Notes: a model not told the origin generated them from the sequence alone. A stretch of 64,000 nucleotides of DNA from an uncultured Ignavibacteria bacterium (GCA_913061095.1 CAJXVM010000001.1:62001-126000), one strand, 5' to 3'. Shown: positions 53,538 to 63,159, counted from the stretch's first letter. Program-made: numbers and translations.

Positions 53538-54386
53538 TTACCAGTCCTTTTCAACGGATGTTTGGACACCGACTTTCTGACGTTTTTTCTTCTGCAGGGC
53601 TTTTTCCTGCCGCTCGAGGGCACGGAGAATCTGCTCGGCCTGCTGCTTCGAAATTTTCTGTTCCTGTTCGGGCTTCGACTGCTGCTGCTCGTCGGGTTTC
53701 GCCTTCTCCTGCTGCTGCTGATCTTTCTGATTCTGCTGCTTCTGTTCCTGCTGATCCTGCTGATCCTTTTTCTGCTGCTCCTCCTGCTTGCTCTTGTCTT
53801 TCTGATCCTGATCCTGATTCTTATCCTGCTTCTGCTCTTTTTTCTGCTGATCCTGGTTCTGGTCCTGCTTCTGCTGCTGCTTCTGGAGTTCTTCGAGTTT
53901 CCTGCGCGCATAGGTCAGATTGTATCGCGCATCCTCGTCCGAAGGCTTCAGCTTGAGGGCTTTCTTGTACATCTCGATCGCCTGGCGATAGCCCTGCATG
54001 CGAAGGTCATCGGCCTGGCCGCCCGCAGCCTGCTGCAGCACGGGGTTCTCCTTCCCTTCTTCCGCTGCCTTCAGAAATGTATTTCCCGCGTTGTAAAGCG
54101 TCGAGGCAATCTGGTCCCGGTCGCGGAGTCGCGTCCCGGCCTGCTCGTACTGTTCGAGCGCCCGCTTGATGTCGTCCGTGCGGTAGGCGGCGTTTCCGTA
54201 GTTGAAATGACTTTCGGCACGTTCCGGTTCGGCCGCGGCAGCCTGTTCGTACAGCTGCTTTGCCTCATCGTACGCTTCCTGCCGGTACTGCTCATTTCCT
54301 TCGTTCACGGCTGAGCGATATGACTGCGCCACCGCAGGCATGGCGCCGAGACAGCACGTGATGGCAATGAATACTGCACGCATCAT
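53538..54386 (-). CDS. batC: BatC-like TPR protein with Gln/Lys-rich tail
   Basis: A 282-residue exported protein: signal peptide ending AVAQ, TPR units (EAYDEAKQLYEQAAAAEPERAESHFNYGNAAYRT, and another ending NAGNTFLKAAEEG), then a very biased Gln/Lys/Asp region (residues 160-250), then a short KQAEQILRALERQEKALQKKKRQK ending. BatC proteins carry TPRs and such charged tails. It lies 7 nt from batB. Confidence 0.85.
   Translation of the reverse strand: MMRAVFIAITCCLGAMPAVAQSYRSAVNEGNEQYRQEAYDEAKQLYEQAAAAEPERAESHFNYGNAAYRTDDIKRALEQYEQAGTRLRDRDQIASTLYNAGNTFLKAAEEGKENPVLQQAAGGQADDLRMQGYRQAIEMYKKALKLKPSDEDARYNLTYARRKLEELQKQQQKQDQNQDQQKKEQKQDKNQDQDQKDKSKQEEQQKKDQQDQQEQKQQNQKDQQQQEKAKPDEQQQSKPEQEQKISKQQAEQILRALERQEKALQKKKRQKVGVQTSVEKDW
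53640..53900 (-). repeat. Low-complexity CAG/AAG/GAT-rich tract within batC
   Basis: This stretch encodes an almost pure Gln, Lys, Asp and Glu run with very few hydrophobics, built of imperfect short repeats of CAG, AAG, GAT and GAC codons. It creates long open frames in all other phases on both strands, which are artefacts. The tract is a likely slippage site and length polymorphism in frame is expected. Confidence 0.8.
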
Positions 54387-54392
54387 CAGTGA

Positions 54393-55442
54393 TCAACCCT
54401 CCTGTTCGTCATTCGGTGCAAAGAGTGAAAAGCGCGAGAGAAAGCGGTTCCGCGTTTCGGAAATCAGCACTTCCGCGATGAGAAGCACAATCGCCAGAAG
54501 AAGAAGGTACTGAAAGCGGTCTTCGAAATCAGTGAACTGTTTGGTCCCGAATTCTTTTTTCTCCATACTTTCGATCTGTTCAAACACGGTGGCGAGATTA
54601 TCGCGGCCGCTGAGCGCCTGCGTGAAGGATCCGCCGGTCACCCGTGCGATTTCGCGCAGCGTTTCCGCGTCGAGGCGGGACAGAACCATCTCACCGCCGG
54701 GACCGCGCTTGAACCCCTGCCGGCGATCATTCTCCGCCACCGGAATCGGAGCGCCCTCGAGTGATCCCATGCCGATGGTGTGGATCACGATCCCCTCGTC
54801 CGCGGCCTCTTTCGCTGCGGAAACCGGATCGTCTTCATGGTTTTCCCCGTCGGTGATAATGACCATGGCCTTGTACTTGCCCTCTTCCTTCTCGAAGGAT
54901 TTCCGCGCGAGGTCGATGGCAGAGCCGATCGCCGTGCCCGGACGCGGTGCGATGCCCGTGGTGATCACATCTGTCAGCATCAGTGCGGCGTTGTAATCGG
55001 ATGTCAGCGGGAGCTGCGTGTACGCCTCACCTGAAAAGACGATGATGCCGATGCGATCGCCCTTGAGATTGTTGATCAGGTTCTGCAGCTCCTTTTTCGC
55101 TGCGCTGATGCGGTTCGGCTGGATGTCTTCCGCACGCATGCTGCTTGAGACATCGACGGCAACGATGAGATCGATTCCGCTGCGGGTCACCTCCTCGAAC
55201 TTCGTTCCGACCTTGGGATTCGCGTATGCCACGATCAGCGCGGCGAAGGCAAGCAGCAGGATGCTGCCGCGCAGCCAGAACTTCACGCGGCTGCGTGCCG
55301 GCACCATGCGCAGCACGGTTGAGCGCTCGCCGTATTTCCGGATGCTCCTGCGCTTGAGATACCAGGCGGTCCAGAGCACCAGCGCAACCAGCGGCAGCGC
55401 GAAAAGGTATTGCAGGTATTCGGGGTGCGCGAATTTGATCAT
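54393..55442 (-). CDS. batB: BatB-like VWA membrane protein
   Basis: A 349-residue protein with transmembrane segments at both ends (LQYLFALPLVALVLWTAWYL, WLRGSILLLAFAALIVAYA and YLLLLAIVLLIAEVLIS) and a central von Willebrand A domain with the MIDAS motif DVSSSMRAEDIQPNR and the ITDGENHED segment. Bat proteins with VWA domains are thought to work with a MoxR ATPase. It follows batA by 33 nt. Confidence 0.9.
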   Translation of the reverse strand: MIKFAHPEYLQYLFALPLVALVLWTAWYLKRRSIRKYGERSTVLRMVPARSRVKFWLRGSILLLAFAALIVAYANPKVGTKFEEVTRSGIDLIVAVDVSSSMRAEDIQPNRISAAKKELQNLINNLKGDRIGIIVFSGEAYTQLPLTSDYNAALMLTDVITTGIAPRPGTAIGSAIDLARKSFEKEEGKYKAMVIITDGENHEDDPVSAAKEAADEGIVIHTIGMGSLEGAPIPVAENDRRQGFKRGPGGEMVLSRLDAETLREIARVTGGSFTQALSGRDNLATVFEQIESMEKKEFGTKQFTDFEDRFQYLLLLAIVLLIAEVLISETRNRFLSRFSLFAPNDEQEG

Positions 55443-55475
55443 CGTTGCACTCCTCTGGTCATTGCGATCATGCGG

Positions 55476-56474
55476 CTACGGAATCTTCCTGAAAACGAAT
55501 GCACCGAGCAGTAATTCAAGCACCAGCAGTCCGAGACCGAGCAGCACGAATTCATAAAACAGCTCCGTGTAGCGATGGAATTCGGTCACTTCGATTTTCG
55601 TGCGCTCGAGCTGGTCGATCTGCTCGTAAATCTCTTTGAGTTTTTGATTGCTGGTCGCGCGGAAATACTGTCCGTCGGTGATACCCGCCACCTGCCTGAG
55701 CATGTCTTCGTCGATCTCGACCGGCATGGGCTGATACTGGATGCCGAAGGGCGTCTGCACGGGATACGGTGCCATGCCGCGCGTTCCGACACCGATCGTG
55801 TAGATGCGGATGCCGAAGGTCTGCGCGATTTCCGCCGCGGTGGCGGGATCGATGGAGCCCATGTTGTTGACGCCGTCGGTCAGCAGAATCATGACCTTGC
55901 TCTTGGACTTCGAGTTCTTCATGCGGTTGACTGCGTTGGCGATCCCCTCGCCGATGGCAGTGCCGTCTTCGAGGTACCCCGTTTTCACGTCGTGCAGAAG
56001 ATCGATCAGCACGTCATAGTCGGTTGTCAGCGGACACTGCGTGAAGCTCTCGCCCGCGAAGATGACCAGTCCGATGCGATCGTTCAGACGGCCGATAATG
56101 AACTCCTCCGCGACATTCTTGGCCGCATCGAGGCGATTGGGACGCAGATCCTCGGCCAGCATGGACCCGGAGATATCGAGCACGATCGTGATATCGATAC
56201 CCTCGCGAAAGACTTTTTCGCCGCGTGCGGAGGACTGCGGGCGCGCGAAGGCGACGAGCAGCAGCGCGAGCGCGATCATCCGCAGAGCAAAGGGCAGATG
56301 ACGAAGACGCACGCGCCATCCCACAGGGAGCTGCGAAAAAACGCGCAGCGAGGAATGCCGCATTCCCGCGGTCAGTTTTCGCTGCTTCCAGATGTACCAC
56401 AGCGCGATCAGTGGGATCAGCAGCAGCAGCCAGAGAAATTCGGGATTGGCGAATTGTGTGATGTGATCAAACAT
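55476..56474 (-). CDS. batA: BatA-like VWA membrane protein
   Basis: A 332-residue protein with N-terminal membrane segments (EFLWLLLLIPLIALWYIW and LPFALRMIALALLLVAFA), a VWA domain with MIDAS DISGSMLAEDLRPNRL and LLTDGVNNMGSIDP, and a C-terminal membrane helix (FYEFVLLGLGLLVLELLLGAF). Start ATG at 56474 is preceded by AGGGA at a good distance; the frame is open upstream into the DUF4381-like gene, which it overlaps by 8 nt. BatA and BatB are similar, suggesting an old duplication. Confidence 0.9.
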   Translation of the reverse strand: MFDHITQFANPEFLWLLLLIPLIALWYIWKQRKLTAGMRHSSLRVFSQLPVGWRVRLRHLPFALRMIALALLLVAFARPQSSARGEKVFREGIDITIVLDISGSMLAEDLRPNRLDAAKNVAEEFIIGRLNDRIGLVIFAGESFTQCPLTTDYDVLIDLLHDVKTGYLEDGTAIGEGIANAVNRMKNSKSKSKVMILLTDGVNNMGSIDPATAAEIAQTFGIRIYTIGVGTRGMAPYPVQTPFGIQYQPMPVEIDEDMLRQVAGITDGQYFRATSNQKLKEIYEQIDQLERTKIEVTEFHRYTELFYEFVLLGLGLLVLELLLGAFVFRKIP

Positions 56475-57501
56475 CGGCATCGTCCCTGGTGGATTCCACA
56501 AATTCCACCGCGAACTGCATGCCGGATTCATGCTCCTTGGCGGTCGGCGTGTAGCGCGCGAATTTCGTGCGGTCTGCTGTCAGCAGAACGCGCTCGAATC
56601 GTTCGAGGGTATCCGAAGGCAGTCCGAGCATGGCCACATCAGGCATGATCTCGCTGGTCGGATGCTCCATCGCGGGCACATCATAGCGGCGTTCGACATA
56701 GGTACGGAGGATATCCGTCAGGCGGGACTGGTACTCTTTGTGGCGTCCCTCCTGCCAGAGCCGCTGTGCGCGAAGGGCATCCAGATCACTGAGCGCCATG
56801 ACCGCCGGAGGGAGTTCCGGTACCGGCGGTTCCTCGACCGTCTCCTCCCGGTCGCGGCGCGACCGGTACCAGCGCCAGCCGAACCAGAGCAGCAGCGCGA
56901 CCAGCAGAATGATGCCTGCGATCATCAGGTAATCCCAGATCGTCAGCGAGACATCCATGACGTCCTTGATATCGCGGAAGGACTGTGTTGTATCGAGCTC
57001 CACGGTGGTGACACGCAAATCAATGCTGTTGGACACCGCCGTGTATGTGGACGTATCGCCGGGAACGCGGTAGCGCACAATTGTGCCGAGAGTGACGCTT
57101 CCGGTGTCGAAAACGGTTACCGTGATCTCCTGTTGCAACCGCTGACGCTCGCCTTCGATATTTCTGTCAGGATCCTCCGCTGCGACGAATTCCCCGTTTA
57201 CGATGTCCTCGTCCGTCACGGGAGGATTGATCGTCCACGTCGCGGGCGCTTCAATCTCGAGGCTGAGGACGATCCACTCACCGATGAGGTATTGCGTCGA
57301 GTCGACATCCGCGTGAACACTGATGTCCTCCGCAAGGGGATTCCGATCCTGCGCGGTACCATCCCCGGTACGTTGCCGGGCGGCTTCCGATGCCGTGGCG
57401 GTACTTTGTGGTGTGGCATCCTGCGCGGTGGCTGGAGCCCCGGCGAGGATGAGTGCCAGGCAGGACGCGGCGAGCAGCAGTGAAGTCGTTTTCCGTCGCA
57501 T
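56467..57501 (-). CDS. DUF4381-like membrane protein of the Bat operon
   Basis: A 344-residue protein with a signal peptide ending TAQD, an exported beta-rich domain with the phrase TWTINPPVTDEDIVNGEF, one transmembrane helix (LMIAGIILLVALLLWFGW) and a helical cytoplasmic part (LRAQRLWQEGRHKEYQSRLTDILRTYVERRY) as in the DUF4381 proteins usually found between DUF58 and VWA genes. Its start shares a base with the DUF58 stop and its end overlaps batA. Confidence 0.75.
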   Translation of the reverse strand: MRRKTTSLLLAASCLALILAGAPATAQDATPQSTATASEAARQRTGDGTAQDRNPLAEDISVHADVDSTQYLIGEWIVLSLEIEAPATWTINPPVTDEDIVNGEFVAAEDPDRNIEGERQRLQQEITVTVFDTGSVTLGTIVRYRVPGDTSTYTAVSNSIDLRVTTVELDTTQSFRDIKDVMDVSLTIWDYLMIAGIILLVALLLWFGWRWYRSRRDREETVEEPPVPELPPAVMALSDLDALRAQRLWQEGRHKEYQSRLTDILRTYVERRYDVPAMEHPTSEIMPDVAMLGLPSDTLERFERVLLTADRTKFARYTPTAKEHESGMQFAVEFVESTRDDADV

Positions 57502-58376
57502 CAGTACCGCCTCTCCCGCATTCTGAAAAACTCGACGAGGGGCTGAATATAGCCCTGGCGCACATCGATGCCAATGCTGTCGACATTCGAGAGGAGAAAA
57601 CGCCGGGAGAGCTCGCGGACCCGATCATCCCACGTCTGCCGATAGGCATCGCGCACGGATGCAAGGGATGTATCGACCCAGCGCTGGCCTCCGCTTTCCG
57701 CATCAAATAGCTTGACAAGCCCGACATCGGGAAGCTCATGTTCCCGCTCGTCGTGGAGGCGCACGGCAATAAGGTCGTGTTTGCGCGCCACGATTTTCAG
57801 TGGACGGTCGTACTCTTCATCCATGAAATCGGAAATGAGGAAGGCAATCGAGCGCTTTTTCATGACGTGATTGAAATACTCCAGCGCGGCGCGGATACTC
57901 GTGCCCGCTCCCTCGGGACGAAAGGCGATGATGTCGCGGATGATACGCAGAATATGCGAGCGTCCCTTTTTCGGCGGAATGAATTTCTCGATGCGGTCGG
58001 TGAAGATGATCATACCGACCTTGTCGTTGTTCTTGATCGCACTGAAAGCCAGCACGGCGCAGAGTTCGGCCGCGACGTCGCGCTTGAGTTTCTCGGACGT
58101 GCCGTAATTCTGCGAACCGCTCATGTCGACCAGCAACATCACGGTCAGTTCGCGCTCTTCCTCAAACACCTTGACGAAGGGACGATTGAAACGCGCCGAG
58201 ACATTCCAGTCAATGGTCCGCACGTCATCGCCGAACTGGTATTCCCGCACCTCAGAGAATTCCATTCCCCTGCCCTTGAACACGCTGTGGTATTCGCCGG
58301 AAAAGAGCTGGTTGACGAGTCCGCGCGTGCGGATTTCGATCTGCCGAACATTTTTGAGAATCTGCTTGGTATCCAT
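57501..58376 (-). CDS. DUF58 VWA-like protein of the MoxR system
   Basis: A 291-residue cytoplasmic protein. The GRGMEFSEVREYQFGDDVRTIDWNVSARF stretch is the DUF58 signature, followed by a VWA-like fold with LLVDMSGSQNYGTSEKLK (DxSxS). DUF58 proteins accompany MoxR ATPases and are thought to be part of a metal- or chaperone-related complex. It lies 46 nt after the MoxR gene and overlaps the next gene by one base. Confidence 0.93.
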   Translation of the reverse strand: MDTKQILKNVRQIEIRTRGLVNQLFSGEYHSVFKGRGMEFSEVREYQFGDDVRTIDWNVSARFNRPFVKVFEEERELTVMLLVDMSGSQNYGTSEKLKRDVAAELCAVLAFSAIKNNDKVGMIIFTDRIEKFIPPKKGRSHILRIIRDIIAFRPEGAGTSIRAALEYFNHVMKKRSIAFLISDFMDEEYDRPLKIVARKHDLIAVRLHDEREHELPDVGLVKLFDAESGGQRWVDTSLASVRDAYRQTWDDRVRELSRRFLLSNVDSIGIDVRQGYIQPLVEFFRMRERRY

Positions 58377-58422
58377 GGCTCCGCTGTGTGTCTTCCTGCC
58401 GATGCGATGAACGAGGTGCGGC

Positions 58423-59412
<990 letters not shown>

Positions 59413-59673
59413 GATGCCTCTTCTATCAACACAGTGATGAATGTTCATTCCGAAGGGAGTGCCGCGCAGAGCGATAGCCCGGGATGTCCCTCAAAAACAC
59501 ACGAGCATGGAAAAATAATGAATGACCGGAATCGCACGCAAACCCATTCCGCGTTCCCGGACGCTGATACTTCATATGGACGCAGAAATTGATGGAATTG
59601 TTCCCGGGAGAATCGGCGTCGTCTCGGCAGGATCCCACCGGATCGTCCCCCGCCTGTTCCCGACGGAACGCGA
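59413..59673. other. Spacer between MoxR operon and radical SAM gene
   Basis: A 261-nt stretch with no supported gene. It should contain the MoxR promoter on the - strand, but I found no clear TTG-N20-TAnnTTTG or -35/-10 pair, and no terminator after the radical SAM gene. Confidence 0.5.
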
Positions 59674-60642
59674 TCAAAGGCGGCGCAGAGGCTGGCGCAC
59701 GTATTTGGCGAAGCCGTATCGAATTTTCGAAGGCACGGATGCGAGTGACAGCCGGTTCGTCGGAAAGGCGAACGACGGCTCGAAGTAACAGTTGATCGTG
59801 CAGCCGTGGCAGAAATCGTGTCGTCCCTCCCGCTCGCGATGCCAGCGTACGCGTTCGCTGCTCCAGGCTTCATACAGACTGTCGCCGATCGGCAGTTTCT
59901 CAAAATGCAGGTGATAGCACGGAAGCAGCAATTCGTTCTGCGGGGATATGACAATGACACGCGAAACCGCGCGGCAGAGCGGATCGGCCGGATCGTTTCC
60001 GCCGAGCCGACGCAGTGTGATGAAGGAGGGATTGAGATAAACCATCTTCCGTTTCGCGAAGGCCTCTGCGAAGGCAAGCGCTTCATCGGAAAGTCCCTCC
60101 TCGCGGAAGTAGCTGAATATCGGGTTGAGGAGGAGAACAAGTCCGTGCTCGCGGGCAATCTCGTAGACACCCTCCATGTCCTGGAAATTCTTGTTCGTGA
60201 CGGTGAACAGCAGATCGGGCGTTTCGCCGAGATCCCGTGCGATGCCAATCGAACGCATCACGGCATCGAAGCACGGAACGCCGCGCAGACGATCATGTGT
60301 GGAGGGATCGGCGCTGTCGAGAGAGAAATGCAGGAGGTCGACAACGCCGCGCAGACGTTCCGCATACTTCGGGTACAGCAGTCCGTTCGTCGTTACGCTC
60401 GTCCGCATGCCGAGCCGCTTCGCCTCGCGCGCAATCACATCCAGCTCCGGATGCAGCAGCGGCTCGCCCCCGGTCAGATCAATAAAGCGGACGCCCAGTC
60501 TCCGCAGATCCGAAAGATTGCGCAGCACTTCTTCCGTCGCCGCATGCCGTGTTCCGCGAAACGCCTCATGATCACCGAAATGACAGAAATCGCAGAAAGC
60601 GTTGCAGCGATATGTCAGATAGTAGTTACAGAGTATCGGCAT
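59674..60642 (-). CDS. Radical SAM protein with SPASM-like C terminus
   Basis: A 322-residue radical S-adenosylmethionine protein. The 4Fe-4S triad is CNAFCDFC near residue 13, followed by FIDLTGGEPLLHPEL and LHFSLDSADPSTHD, then a Cys-rich C terminus (Cys in PLCRAVSRV, LLPCYH and HDFCHGCTINCYFEP) that resembles a shortened SPASM cluster site. Relatives modify peptides or lipids; nothing here gives the substrate. The ATG at 60642 is chosen because the frame further upstream is antisense to the AlbA-type gene. Confidence 0.85.
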   Translation of the reverse strand: MPILCNYYLTYRCNAFCDFCHFGDHEAFRGTRHAATEEVLRNLSDLRRLGVRFIDLTGGEPLLHPELDVIAREAKRLGMRTSVTTNGLLYPKYAERLRGVVDLLHFSLDSADPSTHDRLRGVPCFDAVMRSIGIARDLGETPDLLFTVTNKNFQDMEGVYEIAREHGLVLLLNPIFSYFREEGLSDEALAFAEAFAKRKMVYLNPSFITLRRLGGNDPADPLCRAVSRVIVISPQNELLLPCYHLHFEKLPIGDSLYEAWSSERVRWHREREGRHDFCHGCTINCYFEPSFAFPTNRLSLASVPSKIRYGFAKYVRQPLRRL

Positions 60643-60724
60643 CACTGCCCTTTCGTGCCGGTCTCGAATGCATGCATGGTACGAAATTCGGCATAAACTT
60701 TTCCTGTCTCCCGGAGGGAATTGA

Positions 60725-60781
60725 ATGACAACGGGATTTTTTCGATACTGCATCATCGCGCACAGCACGGTACGACGATGA
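60725..60781 (+). CDS. Possible 18-codon leader ORF coupled to the AlbA-type gene
   Basis: ATG at 60725 is preceded by GGAGGG (60713-60718) at 6-nt spacing, the strongest ribosome site in this area, and the frame reads MTTGFFRYCIIAHSTVRR before a TGA that overlaps the ATG of the next gene (ATGA at 60778-60781). This suggests translational coupling. The alternative is that the site serves the TTG at 60721 with only 2-nt spacing, which would extend the AlbA protein by 19 residues. Confidence 0.45.
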   Translation: MTTGFFRYCIIAHSTVRR

Positions 60782-61422
60782 AGTTTCATGAGCTGACAGC
60801 ATACATCGATGAGGGTGAAGGACTGACCGTGGAGTTCAAACGGAAGGTATCGACGCCCGAGAAAATTGCCCGGGAGATGATCGCTTTCGCCAATACGCGT
60901 GGCGGTGTGATCATATTCGGCATCGACGACGACAAAAGTCTTGTCGGCGTGGAGAGCGAGAAGGCGGAGCTCGAAGACATATCCTTCGCCGCGGCGCATC
61001 TCTGTGATCCGCCCGTCGAGCATGCCGTGCACATTTTCGGCATCGACGGACGCGACGTCATCTGCATTGTCATCGCGGAAAGCGAGCAGAAACCGCATTT
61101 TCTCGTCGATGACAGTGATGAACAGAAGTCCTTTGTCCGCGTCGGTGAAAACAGCGTCCAGGCCAGCCGGGAGATGATTCGCGTGCTGCGGCACCAGTAT
61201 GGCGAGTCGGAGCCGGTGCGGCTGATTTACGGGGAGGCAGAGAAGCGGCTATTCACGTACCTGGAATCGCACGAACGCATCACGGTCAGGGAATACGCCC
61301 GCTTGATCAACGTGTCCGAGCGAAGGGCGTCGCGCCTGCTCGTGCGTCTGGTGCGTGCGGGTGCGCTTGCGATCCACACGCACGAGCGCACGGATTATTT
61401 CACACAGATGCTCCCCGGGTGA
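60778..61422 (+). CDS. AlbA_2 (Schlafen-type) ATP-binding domain protein with winged helix
   Basis: A 214-residue protein. The N-terminal AlbA_2 domain shows GEGLTVEFKRKVSTPEKIAREMIAFANTRGGVIIFGIDDDKSLVG, the full signature of this putative nucleic-acid or nucleotide binding fold; the C-terminal part is a winged helix (ITVREYARLINVSERRASRLLVRLVRAGAL). The combination is that of a transcriptional regulator. It may be divergently controlled with the radical SAM gene (135-nt spacer). Start choice is uncertain, see the leader ORF. Confidence 0.82.
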   Translation: MKFHELTAYIDEGEGLTVEFKRKVSTPEKIAREMIAFANTRGGVIIFGIDDDKSLVGVESEKAELEDISFAAAHLCDPPVEHAVHIFGIDGRDVICIVIAESEQKPHFLVDDSDEQKSFVRVGENSVQASREMIRVLRHQYGESEPVRLIYGEAEKRLFTYLESHERITVREYARLINVSERRASRLLVRLVRAGALAIHTHERTDYFTQMLPG

Positions 61423-61454
61423 CAGAAGCTGCCCCGCATGTCCCTCGGCGATGG

Positions 61455-61485
61455 TTGCTTTTGCGCCCGAAACACCTTACATTTG
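61455..61485 (+). promoter_or_regulatory. Bacteroidota-type promoter of tRNA-Ala
   Basis: TTG (61455-61457), 20 nt, then TACATTTG (61478-61485): an exact match to TTG-N20-TAnnTTTG. It ends 10 nt before the tRNA, which places the start site a few nt ahead of the mature 5' end. Confidence 0.65.
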
Positions 61486-61495
61486 TGAACCCTAT

Positions 61496-61568
<73 letters not shown>

Positions 61569-61570
61569 CA

Positions 61571-61600
61571 AAAGGTCTGAGGTTTCAGACCTTTTTTCTT
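61571..61600 (+). terminator. Rho-independent terminator after tRNA-Ala
   Basis: AAAGGTCTGA (61571-61580) pairs perfectly with TCAGACCTTT (61585-61594) around a 4-nt loop, followed by TTTCTT. It begins 3 nt after the mature tRNA end. Confidence 0.9.
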
Positions 61601-61620
61601 ATCCGTGCAACAGAGGCGCC

Positions 61621-62040
61621 ATGGACATTCCGCAGGACATTCCAGACGACATTGCCGGGCAGCTCATCGCCGCGGCCCGCGAAGCCCGGGAATTCGCCCA
61701 CGCCCCGTATTCGGGATTCCGTGTCGGCGCAGCGCTGCTCGCGAAAGACGGTGCGATATTCACCGGCTGCAACGTCGAGAACAGCTCGTATTCACTTACC
61801 TGCTGTGCCGAGCGCAACGCGGTGTTCGCCGCTGTCGGCGAGGGACGACGCGACTTCATTGCCATTGCGATTGTGGCCGACGGAGAGGCAGTGCCTCCCT
61901 GCGGCGCCTGCCGGCAGGTCCTCAGCGAATTCGCTCCGGACATCTCCGTCATCCTCCTTGACAGACACGAGCAGCATCGCATTCTCACACTGACCAATCT
62001 CCTCCCCGAACCTTTTTCCGCCCGCTATCTGAAAGACTGA
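61621..62040 (+). CDS. cdd: Cytidine deaminase
   Basis: A 139-residue zinc enzyme converting cytidine and deoxycytidine to uridine forms. The CAE motif with catalytic Glu is in LTCCAERNAVFAAV (near residue 61), and the zinc Cys pair in PPCGACRQVLSEF; the N terminus has APYSGFRVGAALL and CNVENSS. This is the small homotetrameric (three-Cys) form. AGAGG lies just before the ATG. It is alone in its transcription unit, behind the tRNA terminator. Confidence 0.96.
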   Translation: MDIPQDIPDDIAGQLIAAAREAREFAHAPYSGFRVGAALLAKDGAIFTGCNVENSSYSLTCCAERNAVFAAVGEGRRDFIAIAIVADGEAVPPCGACRQVLSEFAPDISVILLDRHEQHRILTLTNLLPEPFSARYLKD

Positions 62041-62099
62041 CCGCCATTCTGCCCCTCCTTCCTCCCACCATTCTTTATTCCGTCGATGCCACGCCACTG

Positions 62100-62128
62100 T
62101 TGCATTTCACGGCATAAAATCCTATTGT
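62100..62128 (+). promoter_or_regulatory. Putative promoter of barrel paralogue 3
   Basis: TTGCAT (62100-62105) and TATTGT (62123-62128) are 17 nt apart in the 196-nt gap after cdd. They are about 110 nt upstream of the start at 62237, leaving a leader of about 100 nt. Confidence 0.4.
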
Positions 62129-62236
62129 AGGCGCATCTCAAGATAATTACTGAATCGCACAACTCCGGCAACGGAATCCCGTGCGCTGAACCGAAAGCCC
62201 ATTTCCCAACCCAACTGACCAAGAGGATTTCCGGAT

Positions 62237-63142
62237 ATGCGCCGAACCCTACGCACCTGTCTTCATCCACTGCTGATTCTGGGGTGCCTGCTGGCCACAA
62301 TCCCCGGAACGGCAGATGCCCATGACCCTGAGAAGCGCATCACGATGACGCTTTTCGGAGATGGCGGTGATGTGCTCCGCCCTGATCGCGACACGGGAGG
62401 AGACTACGTCTGGTACCTCGGATTAGACGCGGGCCTGACATACTCGCGTTTTCAGGACGGACCGATTTACTATCTCATTCCGCACCCCTACGTTCCGGAA
62501 ATTCCCTGGTTCGGGAATGCGAACGAGGGTTCCGGGATCGGATATGCTGTCGGTGCAACGATTGATTTTCCTCTATCGGACATGTTCGGGATCGTCTTGA
62601 AGGGGTCCTATCATACTCGGGCCGGCTCGTTCAAGGAGACGCTCGAGGTTGGAACACCCTGGTTCTCTGAACGCTCCGTGGTCGACAACAGAACGGATAT
62701 GACCTTGGACTACCTCAGTTTCGATCTCCTCGGCCGAATCAACTTCGGTGATACGCCGTTTTACGGACTTGTTGGTGTCTCGTATTCATCCCTTTCATCG
62801 AACTCCGTCGAACTGGAGCAGACAATTCTCGAGCCGGATAACATGTTCTATTACGAAGACGCGGGCGGAAGCATCATCAACATGCTCCGTTCCGGAACGA
62901 CGGACGGTGAGATCCGGGAGTTTCTCGACTCTCGCACCGATCTCAAATTCGGGCTTGGATACTGGCTGGCTCTGACCGGCAGTCTGTCGCTGACTCCCGA
63001 AGTCTCCGTCGCCATCCCTCTTGGCGATCTGATTGACTCGGAAACCGTTGCTGATGGGGCCATCGAGCAGGGACTGGTCAACCCCGATTTCAATGTCATC
63101 ACTTCGTTTGTCACCATCGGCCTTCGCTGGCACATCAGGTAA
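62237..63142 (+). CDS. Outer-membrane beta-barrel protein, paralogue 3
   Basis: A 301-residue exported protein: signal peptide ending TADA, then strands such as YVWYLGLDAGLTYSRF, GSGIGYAVGATIDFPLSDMFGIVLKGSYHT and SLTPEVSVAIPLGDLI, with a final strand pair ending IGLRWHIR. The order SGxGYxxGxxIxxPLS then later PEVSVxxPL is shared with the two barrel genes at 49233 and 50057. It precedes the PD40 protein by 17 nt and probably forms an operon with it. Confidence 0.75.
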   Translation: MRRTLRTCLHPLLILGCLLATIPGTADAHDPEKRITMTLFGDGGDVLRPDRDTGGDYVWYLGLDAGLTYSRFQDGPIYYLIPHPYVPEIPWFGNANEGSGIGYAVGATIDFPLSDMFGIVLKGSYHTRAGSFKETLEVGTPWFSERSVVDNRTDMTLDYLSFDLLGRINFGDTPFYGLVGVSYSSLSSNSVELEQTILEPDNMFYYEDAGGSIINMLRSGTTDGEIREFLDSRTDLKFGLGYWLALTGSLSLTPEVSVAIPLGDLIDSETVADGAIEQGLVNPDFNVITSFVTIGLRWHIR

Positions 63143-63159
63143 ATCGAGGAGGAACACGC

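Noticed and set aside
53502-54314. 270-aa Leu-rich open frame on the + strand and an Arg/Ser-rich N-terminal extension of batD
   Set aside because: Both are other-frame readings of the Gln/Lys repeat tract of batC; they have no ribosome site, and batC and batD have proper signal peptides and starts.
60643-61194. N-terminal extension of the radical SAM protein to 61194
   Set aside because: It lies wholly antisense to the AlbA-type gene and places the iron-sulfur motif far from the N terminus, unlike the family.
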